Shown here one piece after another: positions 42,483 to 51,696 of a stretch of 64,000 nucleotides of DNA. Position numbers and translations under genes: made by a program. The DNA is from Bacillota bacterium (GTDB taxonomy: Bacteria; Bacillota; Clostridia; Acetivibrionales; DTU013). The notes under the pieces are model-generated. The model was given only the letters and a program-made list of their open reading frames with translations, was not told where the DNA came from and searched no databases. The stretch lies in the NCBI GenBank assembly GCA_023435305.1, contig JAEYRV010000059.1:20083-84082 (forward strand), given 5' to 3'. Positions within the stretch are counted from its first letter, which is position 1. Each line of letters begins with the position of its first letter.

Positions 42483-43484
42483 ATGGCTGGTTTGAGAAAC
42501 GTAAGGACGGATCTGACTCTGGAGGCTCACGAACTGCTTCGCGAAAAAGCTGTAAGAGAACAGGAGCAGCAGCAGGACATACCCGGTGTGGAGCTGGAAA
42601 ACACAGGTGATGAAAGGATAAAGATCACCAGGGTAAGGGTTACATCACCAACAGGTGAGGCGGCTATAGGCAAACCCATGGGAAATTATATCACGCTGGA
42701 GATCCCGGGTCTGAGGGACAATGATCAGGAACTCTATGAAGAGACCTGTCGCGCGCTGGCAAAAGAGCTCACTGGCATACTGCAGCTTAATGAAAAAACA
42801 CTGACGCTGGTGGTCGGCCTTGGCAACTGGAATGTTACTCCCGATGCTCTCGGACCTAAAGTGGTTTCGAGCATGATGGTGACAAGGCATCTCCTGGAGT
42901 ACCTGCCGGAGCAGGTGGATGAAGGAGTCCGGCCTGTCTGCGCGGTAGCGCCGGGGGTCCTGGGTATTACAGGAATAGAGACGGGTGAAATCATAAGAGG
43001 TATTGTCGACAGGATAAGGCCGGATTATGTCATCGCCATCGATGCACTTGCATCAAGGAAGATGGAGAGGGTCAATACGACCATCCAGATCGCAGACACC
43101 GGGATAGCTCCAGGCTCCGGGGTTGGCAACAAGAGGATGGAGCTTTCAAGGGATACGCTGGGGATCCCGGTTATAGCCATAGGAATTCCCACTGTCGTCG
43201 ACGCTGCTACAATGGCTAACGATACCATCGATCTTGTGCTTGACAGCATGATACAGCAAGCGCCCAAGGGCACAGAATTCTATAACATGCTCAAAAGCAT
43301 CGACCGGGACGAAAAGTACACTATGATCCGGGAGGTATTGGAACCATATGTCGGGAACCTTATCGTTACCCCCAAGGAAATAGATGAGGTAGTAAAAAAG
43401 ATTTCCAAGGTTGTCGCAAACGGCCTGAACATAGCGCTGCATCAGGGTATCACCCTGGCAGATGTCGACAGGTATGTAAACTGA
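42483..43484 (+). CDS. gpr: Germination protease (spore protease Gpr)
   Basis: 333 aa, start behind GAGAGGAATCTAA. Cleaves small acid-soluble spore proteins on germination; made as an inactive precursor in the forespore. Signatures: RTDLTLEAHELL, the pro-region, YITLEIPGL, LVVGLGNWNVTPDALGPKVV, RPVCAVAPGVLGITGIETGEI, YVIAIDALASRKMERVNTTI, QIADTGIAPGSGVGNKR and AIGIPTVVDAATMAN. Confirms a spore former. In related genomes spoIIP usually follows gpr; here a repeat-filled region follows instead. Confidence 0.97.
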   Translation: MAGLRNVRTDLTLEAHELLREKAVREQEQQQDIPGVELENTGDERIKITRVRVTSPTGEAAIGKPMGNYITLEIPGLRDNDQELYEETCRALAKELTGILQLNEKTLTLVVGLGNWNVTPDALGPKVVSSMMVTRHLLEYLPEQVDEGVRPVCAVAPGVLGITGIETGEIIRGIVDRIRPDYVIAIDALASRKMERVNTTIQIADTGIAPGSGVGNKRMELSRDTLGIPVIAIGIPTVVDAATMANDTIDLVLDSMIQQAPKGTEFYNMLKSIDRDEKYTMIREVLEPYVGNLIVTPKEIDEVVKKISKVVANGLNIALHQGITLADVDRYVN

Positions 43485-43492
43485 GCTATCAA

Positions 43493-43549
43493 AAGGGGAC
43501 ACTCCTGACAATCTATCTTCCGAGTCGTTTGCATAGGGAGTGTCCCCTT
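43493..43549 (+). terminator. Hairpin after gpr built from a repeat unit
   Basis: AAGGGGACACTCC (43493-43505) pairs with GGAGTGTCCCCTT (43537-43549); its right arm is the first unit of the 53-bp array at 43511-43668. Followed by TGC rather than a T-run, so termination strength is uncertain. Confidence 0.6.
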
Positions 43550-43668
43550 GCTTATTACAGACAAACCATCTTAAGAGTCATTTGCATAGGGAGTGTACTC
43601 TTGCTTATTACAGACAAACCGTCTTCAGAGTCATTTGCATAGGGAGTGTACTCTTGCTTTTTTCTGAT
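43511..43668. repeat. 53-bp tandem array downstream of gpr
   Basis: Three copies with exact 53-bp spacing (anchor TTTGCATAGGGAGTGT near 43528, 43581 and 43634). Copy 1 has GTCCCC where copies 2 and 3 have GTACTC. Confidence 0.9.
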
Positions 43669-43698
43669 GTGACGTTGCTGAGGTTGTATTAATGAGTG

Positions 43699-43730
43699 CG
43701 GTGTGCAAAAAAGCTGGGTTCTGGGCGCAC
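43699..43730. repeat. Element-end-like sequence related to the one at 63676
   Basis: GTGTGCAAAAAAGCTGGG followed by TTCTGGGCGCACA resembles the inverted-repeat arm GTGTGCAAAAAGTGAGTC...CTGGGCACA at 63676-63704; likely a solitary relic. Confidence 0.45.
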
Positions 43731-43846
43731 AAAGCACCTTACCACATCGGATTAGTATCCATAAACATCCTATAGCCATGTTATGTCACCATTGTATTGT
43801 CAATTCACAATGAAATCAATAAAAACCTGCCCAAAACTCAAATATT

Positions 43847-44053
43847 TTGCACACCCACCTATCGGCCAGAGTGACAGAGTGACAAAGTGACAAAGTGACA
43901 GAAAGTCTTGCACACCCACCTATCGGCCAGAGTGCCAGAGTGACAAAGTGACAGAAAGTCTTGCACACCCACCTATCGGCCAGAGTGACAGAGTGACAAG
44001 GTGACAGAAAGTCTTGCACACCCACCTATCGGCCAGAGTGACAGATATTATCC
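43847..44053. repeat. Nested tandem array with octamer sub-repeats
   Basis: Four copies of TTGCACACCCACCTATCGG + CCAGAGTGACAG starting at 43847, 43908, 43961 and 44014 (spacings 61, 53, 53). Each copy contains two to four AGTGACAR octamers; the first copy has one octamer more, which accounts exactly for the 8-bp longer spacing. The fourth copy is truncated. Confidence 0.93.
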
Positions 44054-44159
44054 ATGCATATATTGTATTACAGAGGGAGTCTCCCCTTACATTTTTCATT
44101 GAAATAACGTATAATCTAAAGGTATTGTTTTTGAGAATTGATCTGATTTGGGGGCAGGC

Positions 44160-44882
44160 ATGAAACAAAAGGGAAGGTATATAATAATTCTGACAGCAGT
44201 GATATTGCTATGGAATACTATAGTTATGAAGCCGCTCAAAATATTCACCGTATTTTTGCACGAGTTCGGCCATTCACTTATGGCAGTGATATTTGGAAAC
44301 GGAATAACGGGCTTCAGGATAAACCTTGATGAGAGCGGTTACGCAATGACAATGCCAAAGAGCGAGCTATCAGCGTTTATAATTGCAAATGGCGGATACC
44401 TGGGCAGCGTTTTTTTTGCGTTGCTGATTTTGAAGCTTAAAAATACTTTTGTAAAAAAATATATACTTGGCGCTTCGGCAATACTTTTGCTTGGTGTGTC
44501 GATTGCTTACGGCAAGTCGGTGTTCACGATCATTTACGCCGCTATTTTCGCAGGCCTGATATTGCTGCTTTATATGTTGAGAAACGAGAAGCTGAATGAC
44601 TGGGTCATAGATATACTGGGTATATCGAGCGCGGCATATGCGATTTACGATACCTTTGTTGACACTATCCTTCTGCAGATCAATCACAAGCTCCACCTGA
44701 TTTCCGGCTGGGGCGCCGAACAGCCGCTGACCGATGCGGTGATGATAGAGAGAATGACTCACGTACCAGCTGTTGTTTGGGGGATGCTCTGGCTTATCAT
44801 AGCCTGTGTTGCAGTATATACGACTATTTCCGGCAAAAAGCGGACGACATCCTCGGCCAGGGGCAAAAGGAAAGCAATGTGA
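44160..44882 (+). CDS. M50B-like membrane zinc metalloprotease homologue
   Basis: 240 aa. The ATG at 44160 (GGGGGC upstream) is used; a TTG 12 nt earlier overlaps the ribosome site. The zinc-binding HEFGHSLMAVIFG motif lies in the first third within a membrane segment, and about six hydrophobic segments follow. The second metal-ligand motif is not obvious; N-A-N-G-G-Y-L-G-S may correspond to the conserved loop of this family. Probable intramembrane or membrane-associated protease, role unknown. The C-terminus is basic (GKKRTTSSARGKRK). Confidence 0.75.
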   Translation: MKQKGRYIIILTAVILLWNTIVMKPLKIFTVFLHEFGHSLMAVIFGNGITGFRINLDESGYAMTMPKSELSAFIIANGGYLGSVFFALLILKLKNTFVKKYILGASAILLLGVSIAYGKSVFTIIYAAIFAGLILLLYMLRNEKLNDWVIDILGISSAAYAIYDTFVDTILLQINHKLHLISGWGAEQPLTDAVMIERMTHVPAVVWGMLWLIIACVAVYTTISGKKRTTSSARGKRKAM

Positions 44883-44958
44883 GATATGTGACGAGAGTGC
44901 CGGCGAAACGAGTCAAATGGTAGTGCAGTTATGTAAACACCATAATGGAGGCTTCAAT

Positions 44959-46911
44959 ATGGATATAATACAGCTGATGAAGAGCAAGATCGAACTGTTG
45001 AATAAGGCGGCAAAGGCATATTATCAGGAAAACAGGGAGATCATATCCAATTATGAATACGATAAGCTCTATGATGAACTGGAGGAGCTCGAAAAAGAGA
45101 CCGGCACCGTGCTTTCAAACAGCCCCACGATAAGGGTGGGCTACGAGCTGCTGACTGGGCTGCCTAAGGAAAGACATGAGAAACCCATGCTTTCTCTGGA
45201 TAAGACAAAGGATGTCACAGCGTTGAAGGAATGGCTGGGCAGCCAGCGGGGACTGCTTTCCTGGAAGCTGGATGGGCTTACGATCGTGCTTACATATCAG
45301 GATGGAAAGCTGGCAAAGGCAGTAACCAGGGGCAACGGCGAAGTGGGCGAGGTTGTGACCAACAATGTCAGGGTCTTCAAAAACATACCATGGAGCATTC
45401 CGTACAAGGGTTCGCTCGTTCTCCGGGGAGAGGCTGTTATAAGCTACTCTGACTTTGAAAAGATTAATGAAGAGATAATAGATGCCAATGTGAAATACAA
45501 GAATCCCAGAAACCTCTGCAGCGGCTCTGTCAGACAACTGAACAACAAAGTTACATCCGAAAGGAATGTGAATTTTTATGCTTTTTCAGTTGTGATGGCT
45601 GAGGACGCTGAGCTTGGCAACTCAAGAGCCTTACAGCTGGAATGGTTGTCTTCCCAGGGCTTCGACGTGGTAGAGCATAAAAAGGTCGATGCAGACAGTA
45701 TTGAGGATACGGTCAAATGGTTTGCCGAACAGATAGAGAAAAATGATGTACCATCAGATGGACTTGTTTTGTCGCTGGATGATATTAAGTATGGAGAATC
45801 ACTGGGCTCAACGTCCAAGTTCCCGAGGGATTCCATCGCATTCAAATGGCGTGATGAGATAAAGGAAACAACACTGAAGGAGATAGAATGGAGTGCGTCG
45901 CGTACAGGACTGATAAATCCCATTGCCATATTTGAGCCGGTCGAGCTGGAGGGGACCACGGTCAGCCGCGCAAGCCTGCACAACCTGAGTATAATGGAAG
46001 ATCTGCAGATAGGCTTAGGGGATACCGTAAGCGTATACAAGGCCAATATGATCATACCTCAGATATCGGAAAACCTGACCAGAAGCGGAAATGTGAAGCC
46101 TCCGGAGGTATGTCCTGTTTGCGGAGGAAAAGCAGAAACAAGGCAGAATAATGATGTAAGGTATCTTTACTGTACAAATGATGAATGTGCAGCTAAGCAG
46201 ATAAAGCGATTCAGCCTTTTTGTAAGCAGGGATGCGATGAATATCGAGGGCTTATCGGAAGCAACTCTGGAAAAATTTATATCAGCGGGTCTTGTTAAGG
46301 AGCTTGCCGACCTATACCACCTGAGCATTCACAAGGAAAGGATCGTTGAAATGGAAGGGTTTGGTGAGAAATCCTTCAACAAGCTGACAGAAGCTGTGGA
46401 CAGATCAAGGAAAACTACTGCTGTACGGCTGCTTTACGGCTTGGGCATATCGAATGTCGGACTGTCAAATGCCAAGTTAATATGCAAGAATTTCAAATAC
46501 GTTTGGAACGCGGTGGAGAACGCATCTTTTGAGCAATTGATCAGTATTAACGGCATCGGAGATGTTATGGCAGATTCATATGTGCGCTTTTTCAACGATG
46601 AAGGCAACAGGGCAGAGGTCAGTGCCATTCTTCAGGAAATCGAACTGGAAGAGGTAAACGTGGCTGATGGTGATCTGATCCTGGCTAATAAAATATTTGT
46701 TATCACAGGCTCGTTGACACAGTTTAAAAACAGGGAGGAGCTGGTGGCACTGATCGAGGAAAAGGGCGGCAGGGTATCCGGCTCAGTATCCGCTAAAACC
46801 AGCTATCTCATAAATAATGACAATACATCAAATTCATCAAAAAACAAAAAGGCCAATGAGCTCGGCATCAGCATAATTACTGAGGAGCAATTCATGGACA
46901 TGATCGAATAA
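44959..46911 (+). CDS. ligA: NAD-dependent DNA ligase, divergent form
   Basis: 650 aa from the ATG at 44959 behind ATGGAGG. Domain order is that of LigA: Ia (about 1-60, YYQENREIISNYEYDKLYDEL), adenylation with nucleophile Lys103 in SWKLDGL, OB fold, Cys4 zinc finger (CPVCGGKA...YCTNDEC), helix-hairpin-helix tandem (GLSEATLEKFISAG, GIGDVMADSYV) and C-terminal BRCT (KIFVITGSLTQFKNREELVALIE). Several usually invariant residues differ: RGNGEVGEVVT for RGDGxxGEDVT, NLCSGSVRQL for NAAAGSLRQL, and YKANMIIP for xxAGDVIP. It could be the housekeeping ligase of this organism or a second, specialised ligase. Confidence 0.9.
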   Translation: MDIIQLMKSKIELLNKAAKAYYQENREIISNYEYDKLYDELEELEKETGTVLSNSPTIRVGYELLTGLPKERHEKPMLSLDKTKDVTALKEWLGSQRGLLSWKLDGLTIVLTYQDGKLAKAVTRGNGEVGEVVTNNVRVFKNIPWSIPYKGSLVLRGEAVISYSDFEKINEEIIDANVKYKNPRNLCSGSVRQLNNKVTSERNVNFYAFSVVMAEDAELGNSRALQLEWLSSQGFDVVEHKKVDADSIEDTVKWFAEQIEKNDVPSDGLVLSLDDIKYGESLGSTSKFPRDSIAFKWRDEIKETTLKEIEWSASRTGLINPIAIFEPVELEGTTVSRASLHNLSIMEDLQIGLGDTVSVYKANMIIPQISENLTRSGNVKPPEVCPVCGGKAETRQNNDVRYLYCTNDECAAKQIKRFSLFVSRDAMNIEGLSEATLEKFISAGLVKELADLYHLSIHKERIVEMEGFGEKSFNKLTEAVDRSRKTTAVRLLYGLGISNVGLSNAKLICKNFKYVWNAVENASFEQLISINGIGDVMADSYVRFFNDEGNRAEVSAILQEIELEEVNVADGDLILANKIFVITGSLTQFKNREELVALIEEKGGRVSGSVSAKTSYLINNDNTSNSSKNKKANELGISIITEEQFMDMIE

Positions 46912-47023
46912 GATGGTGGCCTGAATGACCAGAATTTGCTGCTATGGTCCTGGCTGTGAAATACAATACAGATGTACACTGCATGCCTTTGATGTTTGAA
47001 GCCATTGCTGTAATTGAGATGTA

Positions 47024-47056
47024 ATCGGCCTGATATCGGCCTGACATCAGCCTGAT
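47024..47056. repeat. 11-bp tandem repeat, three units
   Basis: ATCGGCCTGAT, ATCGGCCTGAC, ATCAGCCTGAT in a row, non-coding. Confidence 0.85.
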
Positions 47057-47138
47057 ATGACAAAATAGTTGTATATTTTTGTTTTTATTGAATATCCTCG
47101 ATGACAGAGTAACATAAATGTGTTTATTGTAAATTACG

Positions 47139-47190
47139 CAAATATGGCGCAAATACGGCGTAAATACGGCGTAAATACGGCGTAAATACA
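47139..47190. repeat. 11-bp tandem repeat, four and a half units
   Basis: YAAATAYGGCG repeated at 47139, 47150, 47161, 47172 and partly 47183; non-coding, different sequence but same period as the array at 47024. Confidence 0.88.
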
Positions 47191-47284
47191 AGGTGGCAGC
47201 GGTGGTATTTGAAGCAGTTTAAATACCAATTAGACGTCCACCTGTCTTCATCCACTTTACTTTAAAATCTACTTGGATGAATTT

Positions 47285-47486
47285 TCAAGTAGGGGCAGAA
47301 TTTTTACCATATCATGATGACATAACACCAGAAAGCTCACATTATGTATACTAAACATGGAATAATGGCAATAAAACGAGCAGTTTTCCTGCCCCTAATT
47401 GAAAAATCATCCAGTTTGACTGAGTTGAGCTGCCCCTAATTGAAAAATCATCCACATTGATTAGGTTGTGCTGCCCCTAGTTGAAA
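47285..47486. mobile_element. Relic of an insertion element with multiple end repeats
   Basis: The ~24-bp motif CTGCCCCTAATTGAAAAATC (then ATCCA) occurs near 47390, 47431 and, shortened, 47472 in direct orientation and inverted near 47278-47300. Multiple short direct repeats at each end with opposite orientation are typical of IS21-type elements; only ~200 bp remains and no transposase is encoded. The family guess is inference. Confidence 0.5.
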
Positions 47487-47537
47487 TTCTGACCCAATGT
47501 ATCTGACCATGTGTGCTGAGGAGAAACCGTTGGCAAC

Positions 47538-47568
47538 AAAAAAAGGTGAAGCCAGAGGCTGCACCTTT
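47538..47568 (-). terminator. Terminator of glnS
   Basis: On the minus strand AAAGGTGCAGCC-TCT-GGCTTCACCTTT (one mismatch) followed by a T-run. Confidence 0.85.
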
Positions 47569-47645
47569 CTACAAACGCCATTCTATATAAATCCCTCTGT
47601 AAAGATAATATCTTTCAGAGCACGCTTTCAGAGTACGCTTTCGGA

Positions 47646-49340
47646 TCAGTCTTTCTTCATTTCCTTGCTCCAGGAGTCCTTAAGGCTTGCTGTTCTGTTA
47701 AAGACCAGGTGGCCGGGAGCTGAGTCCTTGTCGGTGCAGAAGTAGCCCATGCGAAGGAACTGGAAATGGTCGCCGGTTGCCGTTGATGACAGGGTGGGCT
47801 CCAGCTTGCTGTTCTTCAGGATCTCCAGGGAATTGGGATTGATTATGCTGTGCATATCTTCGGCAGCACCAGGGTCGGGATCGGTGAACAGGTGGTCATA
47901 AAGACGTATTTCCGCGTCAAGTGCATGCTTTGCCGATACCCAGTGCAATGTGCCCTTGACCTTTCTGCCGTCCGGTGAATTGCCTCCTCTGGAGGCCGGG
48001 TCGTAGGTGCAGCGAAGCTCTGCTATATTGCCTTCTGTGTCCTTTATAACATTTTCGCATTTGATAAAGTAAGTGTTCTTCAGCCTGACTTCATTGCCGG
48101 GATACAGCCTGAAATACTTTTTTGGCGGCTCCTCCATGAAATCGTCCTGCTCGATGTATATTTCACGGGAGAATGGTACCTTTCTGGTTCCCATTTCCGA
48201 ATTCTCAGGGTTGTTTTCAACGTCGAACCATTCAACCTGGTCTTCAGGATAATTTTCAATAACCACCTTCAAGGGCCTGAGGACAGCCATCACTCTGGGC
48301 GCCGTGGAATTCAGGTCCTCACGCACACAGTGCTCAAGAAGGGCATGATCTACCAGACTGTTTGTCTTTGCCACACCGATCCTGTCACAGAAATCTCTGA
48401 TGGAGGCAGGTGTGTAGCCCCTCCTGCGCAAACCAGATAATGTAGGCATTCTGGGGTCATCCCAGCCTGCAACTATGCCCTCTGTTACCAGTTGAAGCAG
48501 CTTTCTCTTGCTCATCATGGTATATGAGAGATTGAGCCGTGCAAATTCTATTTGGCGAGGCTTGGAATCCAAACCGCAATTATTTACTACCCAGTCGTAC
48601 AGAGGCCTGTGATCCTCATACTCAAGAGAGCACAGTGAGTGGGTGATGTTTTCGATAGCGTCTTCGATGGGATGTGCGAAATCATACATGGGATAGATGC
48701 ACCATTTATCGCCGATGCGGTAGTGTTCGACGCGCATGATCCTATATATGACTGGATCTCTCATGTTGATATTGGGTGAAGCCATGTCTATTTTTGCACG
48801 AAGCACTCGGGTGCCCTCTGGAAATTCGCCTGACTTCATGCGTGAGAGCAGGTCGAGGTTCTCTTCGACACTGCGGTTCCTGTAAGGGCTTTCTTTGCCT
48901 GGCTCGGTGAGGGTACCTCTGTATTCTCTTATCTGTTCGGCGCTAAGATCGCACACATAGGCCAGACCATTTTTGATGAGCCTGATCGCGCACTCATACA
49001 TGGTATCGAAATAGTCGGAGGCATGATACAAGCCGTCCCACTGTAATCCAAGCCACTTTATATCTTCCTGCATGGATTCGGCATACTCCACATTTTCCTT
49101 TACAGGATTAGTGTCGTCGTATCTCAGATTGCATCGACCGTTATATTTTTGCGCAGTCAGGAAATCTATCAGGAGGGCCTTGGCATGGCCGATATGGAGA
49201 TATCCGTTGGGCTCCGGCGGAAAGCGTGTGATTATTTTGTCCTTGTCGACCCTTCCGCTTTCAATGTCCTCATCTATGAAATCGTATATAAAATTGGATG
49301 ATGGTGCGGGTTCATTATTATGTGTCAGTTCCTCAGGCAT
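47646..49340 (-). CDS. glnS: Glutaminyl-tRNA synthetase
   Basis: 564 aa, start behind CAGGAGGTAAC. Class I synthetase charging tRNA-Gln directly. HIGH-type motif in [16 protein letters not shown], the KMSKS-type motif as MMSKRKL, the substrate region RYDDTNP, the segment [15 protein letters not shown] and a C-terminal anticodon-binding beta-barrel pair (about 340-555). It follows gltX by 74 bp on the same strand, so the two synthetases probably share a transcript. Confidence 0.96.
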   Translation of the reverse strand: MPEELTHNNEPAPSSNFIYDFIDEDIESGRVDKDKIITRFPPEPNGYLHIGHAKALLIDFLTAQKYNGRCNLRYDDTNPVKENVEYAESMQEDIKWLGLQWDGLYHASDYFDTMYECAIRLIKNGLAYVCDLSAEQIREYRGTLTEPGKESPYRNRSVEENLDLLSRMKSGEFPEGTRVLRAKIDMASPNINMRDPVIYRIMRVEHYRIGDKWCIYPMYDFAHPIEDAIENITHSLCSLEYEDHRPLYDWVVNNCGLDSKPRQIEFARLNLSYTMMSKRKLLQLVTEGIVAGWDDPRMPTLSGLRRRGYTPASIRDFCDRIGVAKTNSLVDHALLEHCVREDLNSTAPRVMAVLRPLKVVIENYPEDQVEWFDVENNPENSEMGTRKVPFSREIYIEQDDFMEEPPKKYFRLYPGNEVRLKNTYFIKCENVIKDTEGNIAELRCTYDPASRGGNSPDGRKVKGTLHWVSAKHALDAEIRLYDHLFTDPDPGAAEDMHSIINPNSLEILKNSKLEPTLSSTATGDHFQFLRMGYFCTDKDSAPGHLVFNRTASLKDSWSKEMKKD

Positions 49341-49414
49341 TTTGTTACCTCCTGTTTGTAATGGATTTATATAATAGTAATATCTCGCCGAACAATGCGC
49401 CGAACAATGCGCCG

Positions 49415-50869
49415 TTATACGCTCAGTTTTTCGATACCAACGGCAATCCTTCTGAGGGACTCTGCTTTGCCCAGTATCTCAGCTAATTCGGTTGCTCCGC
49501 CAGGAGTCACATCCTTGCCTGAAAGCGCGGTGCGGATGGGCCAGAGTATCTGGCTGTTCTTTACCCCCAGACTGGCAGCCAGCTCCATGAGAGCATTGTA
49601 GATAGCATCGTTTCCCCATGTTTCCAATGCTTCCAGCACCGGAAGTGCAGCCTTGAGGCTTTCTGGCGAATTGACCGTGTCCGTCTTGCTCTTCTTGTGG
49701 ACATACAGTTCAATATCATAATCCGGCAGTTTTTCCAGGAAATCGATCCTGCCAGGTATATCGGTGAGAACCTCCGTTCTTGGCTGCAGCAGCCTGCTGA
49801 CCTTGAGAAGGTCTATGCCGGTATCTGCCAGTGCCTGGCTGTAGTATGGCCTGGCGACCTCATGGAACTGCTCGGCTGTCATTTTTCTGATGTACTCACC
49901 GTTCATCCAGTTCAGTTTCACAATGTCAAAAACCGCAGGAGACTTGCTGATGCCGTGAATATCAAAGGTCTGCTCCAGCTCCTCCAGTGTGAAGATCTCC
50001 TGTGTAGCACCGGGGCTCCAGCCCAACAGAGCGACATAGTTTATTACTGCCTCCACCAGATAGCCTCTGGCTATGAGATCCTCGAAAGAGGGGTCGCCAT
50101 GGCGCTTTGACATCTTGCGGCCTTCCGGTGTGATTATTGTCGAAACGTGTACATATACAGGTATTTCCCAGCCATAAGCCTGATACAGCAAGTTGTATTT
50201 CGGAGTGGAGGACAAATATTCATTGCCCCTCACTACGTGAGTTATACCCATCAAATGATCATCTATTACATTGGCAAAGTTGTAAGTCGGCAAACCGTCG
50301 GACTTTATGAGCACCTGGTCCTCCAGCTCGCTGTTTTCAACTGTAATGGTTCCGTAAACCGCGTCTTCAAAGCTGGTGCTGCCAGTATCCGGCATCTTCT
50401 GGCGGATCACGAAGGGCTCTCCGTTTGCCAGTTTCTGCTCGATCTCTTCACGGCTGAGCTTGAGACAATGCCGGTCATACTTGTATTGCTTTCCTTCCTT
50501 TTCATACTCTTCCTTAAGAGTTGCCAGCCTCTCCTTGGTGCAGAAGCAGTAATATGCTCCTCCAAGCTCCACAAGCTTTTTGGCGTACTCCATGTAGGAG
50601 CTTTTTCGCTCGCTTTGTATGTAGGGTCCGTAGGGGCCTCCGATATCTGGGCCTTCATCGTGTTTGAGGCCGGCTGTTTCGAGGGTCTTGTAAATGACCT
50701 CCGTTGCGCCTTCAACATAGCGGTCCTGGTCAGTGTCCTCTATCCTGAGTATGAACTTTCCGCTGTTCCTTTTGGCTATAAGATATTCGTATAACGCTGT
50801 CCGCAGATTGCCGATATGCATGTAGCCTGTCGGACTTGGCGCAAATCTGGTCCTGATTTCTCCGGCCAT
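49415..50869 (-). CDS. gltX: Glutamyl-tRNA synthetase
   Basis: 484 aa from the ATG at 50869 with GAAGGAGAGAAAGG upstream; the frame remains open about 220 nt further but without a ribosome site. HIGH-type motif [20 protein letters not shown], the GluRS-specific [22 protein letters not shown], and a helical C-terminal anticodon domain. With glnS present, it needs to charge only tRNA-Glu unless it is nondiscriminating. Confidence 0.96.
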   Translation of the reverse strand: MAGEIRTRFAPSPTGYMHIGNLRTALYEYLIAKRNSGKFILRIEDTDQDRYVEGATEVIYKTLETAGLKHDEGPDIGGPYGPYIQSERKSSYMEYAKKLVELGGAYYCFCTKERLATLKEEYEKEGKQYKYDRHCLKLSREEIEQKLANGEPFVIRQKMPDTGSTSFEDAVYGTITVENSELEDQVLIKSDGLPTYNFANVIDDHLMGITHVVRGNEYLSSTPKYNLLYQAYGWEIPVYVHVSTIITPEGRKMSKRHGDPSFEDLIARGYLVEAVINYVALLGWSPGATQEIFTLEELEQTFDIHGISKSPAVFDIVKLNWMNGEYIRKMTAEQFHEVARPYYSQALADTGIDLLKVSRLLQPRTEVLTDIPGRIDFLEKLPDYDIELYVHKKSKTDTVNSPESLKAALPVLEALETWGNDAIYNALMELAASLGVKNSQILWPIRTALSGKDVTPGGATELAEILGKAESLRRIAVGIEKLSV

Positions 50870-51126
50870 ACCTTTCTCTCCTTCTGAAAGCAACAATTGC
50901 TTGATTTTCGCTGATTTTCTTTTGATTATATTATTTACAATAATATTAGTCAAGAAACGGGGAAAAATGCATTCAGCAGCAGGAATGCCGGTGCGTCCGC
51001 GTCCTGCGGATGTTTGCCGGGGAGGGATTTCATTATTGTATTTGGGCATCGAATAGAATAATATATTATATAGGCTGTAAAATGTATCCACCGGGGTCGT
51101 ACTTTTTCCTGAAAGGAGAGATGGAA

Positions 51127-51528
51127 GTGTCGGTACTTGACAATATAACTAAAAAGGTGACTGATACAGCAAAGGCCGCCGCGAAAATTTCCGGCAGCGT
51201 TGTTGAGGTTACAAGGCTGAACATGAGCATCAATACGGAAGAGGACAAGGTCAGAAAAATCTACACCGAGATGGGAAGACAGCTGTATGAGGATTACAAC
51301 GAAGGAAAGCTGGTAGGCGAGAAGCTTCTGGAAAAATGCGTAAAGATAGATGAGATCATAGCAAATATCGATGAGATGAAGGAAAAGATACTTGAACTGA
51401 AAAACGTGAAGGCATGCTCAAACTGCGGTATGGTCCTGGCCATCGATATGGAATACTGCTACAAGTGCGGAAAAAAGCAAGAGGATCAGGAACTGGAACC
51501 TGAGAAGAGCACGGATGAGCAGATTTGA
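51127..51528 (+). CDS. Coiled-coil protein with C-terminal zinc ribbon
   Basis: 133 aa. The GTG at 51127 is preferred because AAGGAG lies 8 nt upstream; the ATG 6 nt earlier is too close to that site. A helical region (about 1-100, rich in Lys/Glu, probably coiled coil) is followed by a Cys4 zinc ribbon [23 protein letters not shown]. Resembles small zinc-ribbon proteins of Firmicutes without known function; no transmembrane segment. Confidence 0.8.
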   Translation: MSVLDNITKKVTDTAKAAAKISGSVVEVTRLNMSINTEEDKVRKIYTEMGRQLYEDYNEGKLVGEKLLEKCVKIDEIIANIDEMKEKILELKNVKACSNCGMVLAIDMEYCYKCGKKQEDQELEPEKSTDEQI

Positions 51529-51532
51529 TACG

Positions 51533-51636
51533 GCGAAGCACTAAGGCGAAGCATCAAGTCGAAGCATCAAGTCGAAGCATCAAGTCGAAGCATCAAGTCG
51601 AAGCATCAAGTCGAAGCATCAAGTCGAAGCACCAAA
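51533..51636. repeat. 13-bp tandem array, eight units
   Basis: Units of YCGAAGCATCAAG at exact 13-bp spacing; first and last units differ by two to three bases. It begins 4 bp after the zinc-ribbon stop codon and lies before the ribosome site of the ASKHA gene. Confidence 0.95.
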
Positions 51637-51696
51637 AGGAAAGAATAGCATGCATGAAACTCATGTATACACTGCATGAGGCATTTGGAGGCCCGA

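Noticed and set aside
43820..44168. Minus-strand frames rich in LADRWVCKTFCH
   Set aside because: Repeat-encoded periodic translations without ribosome sites.
46912..47645. tRNA or structured RNA gene in the 730-bp gap
   Set aside because: No cloverleaf or known RNA motif was recognised; the gap is explained by short repeats and an element relic.
47497..47745. Plus-strand ORF across the 3' end of glnS
   Set aside because: Antisense to the conserved end of glnS and across its terminator; no family resemblance.
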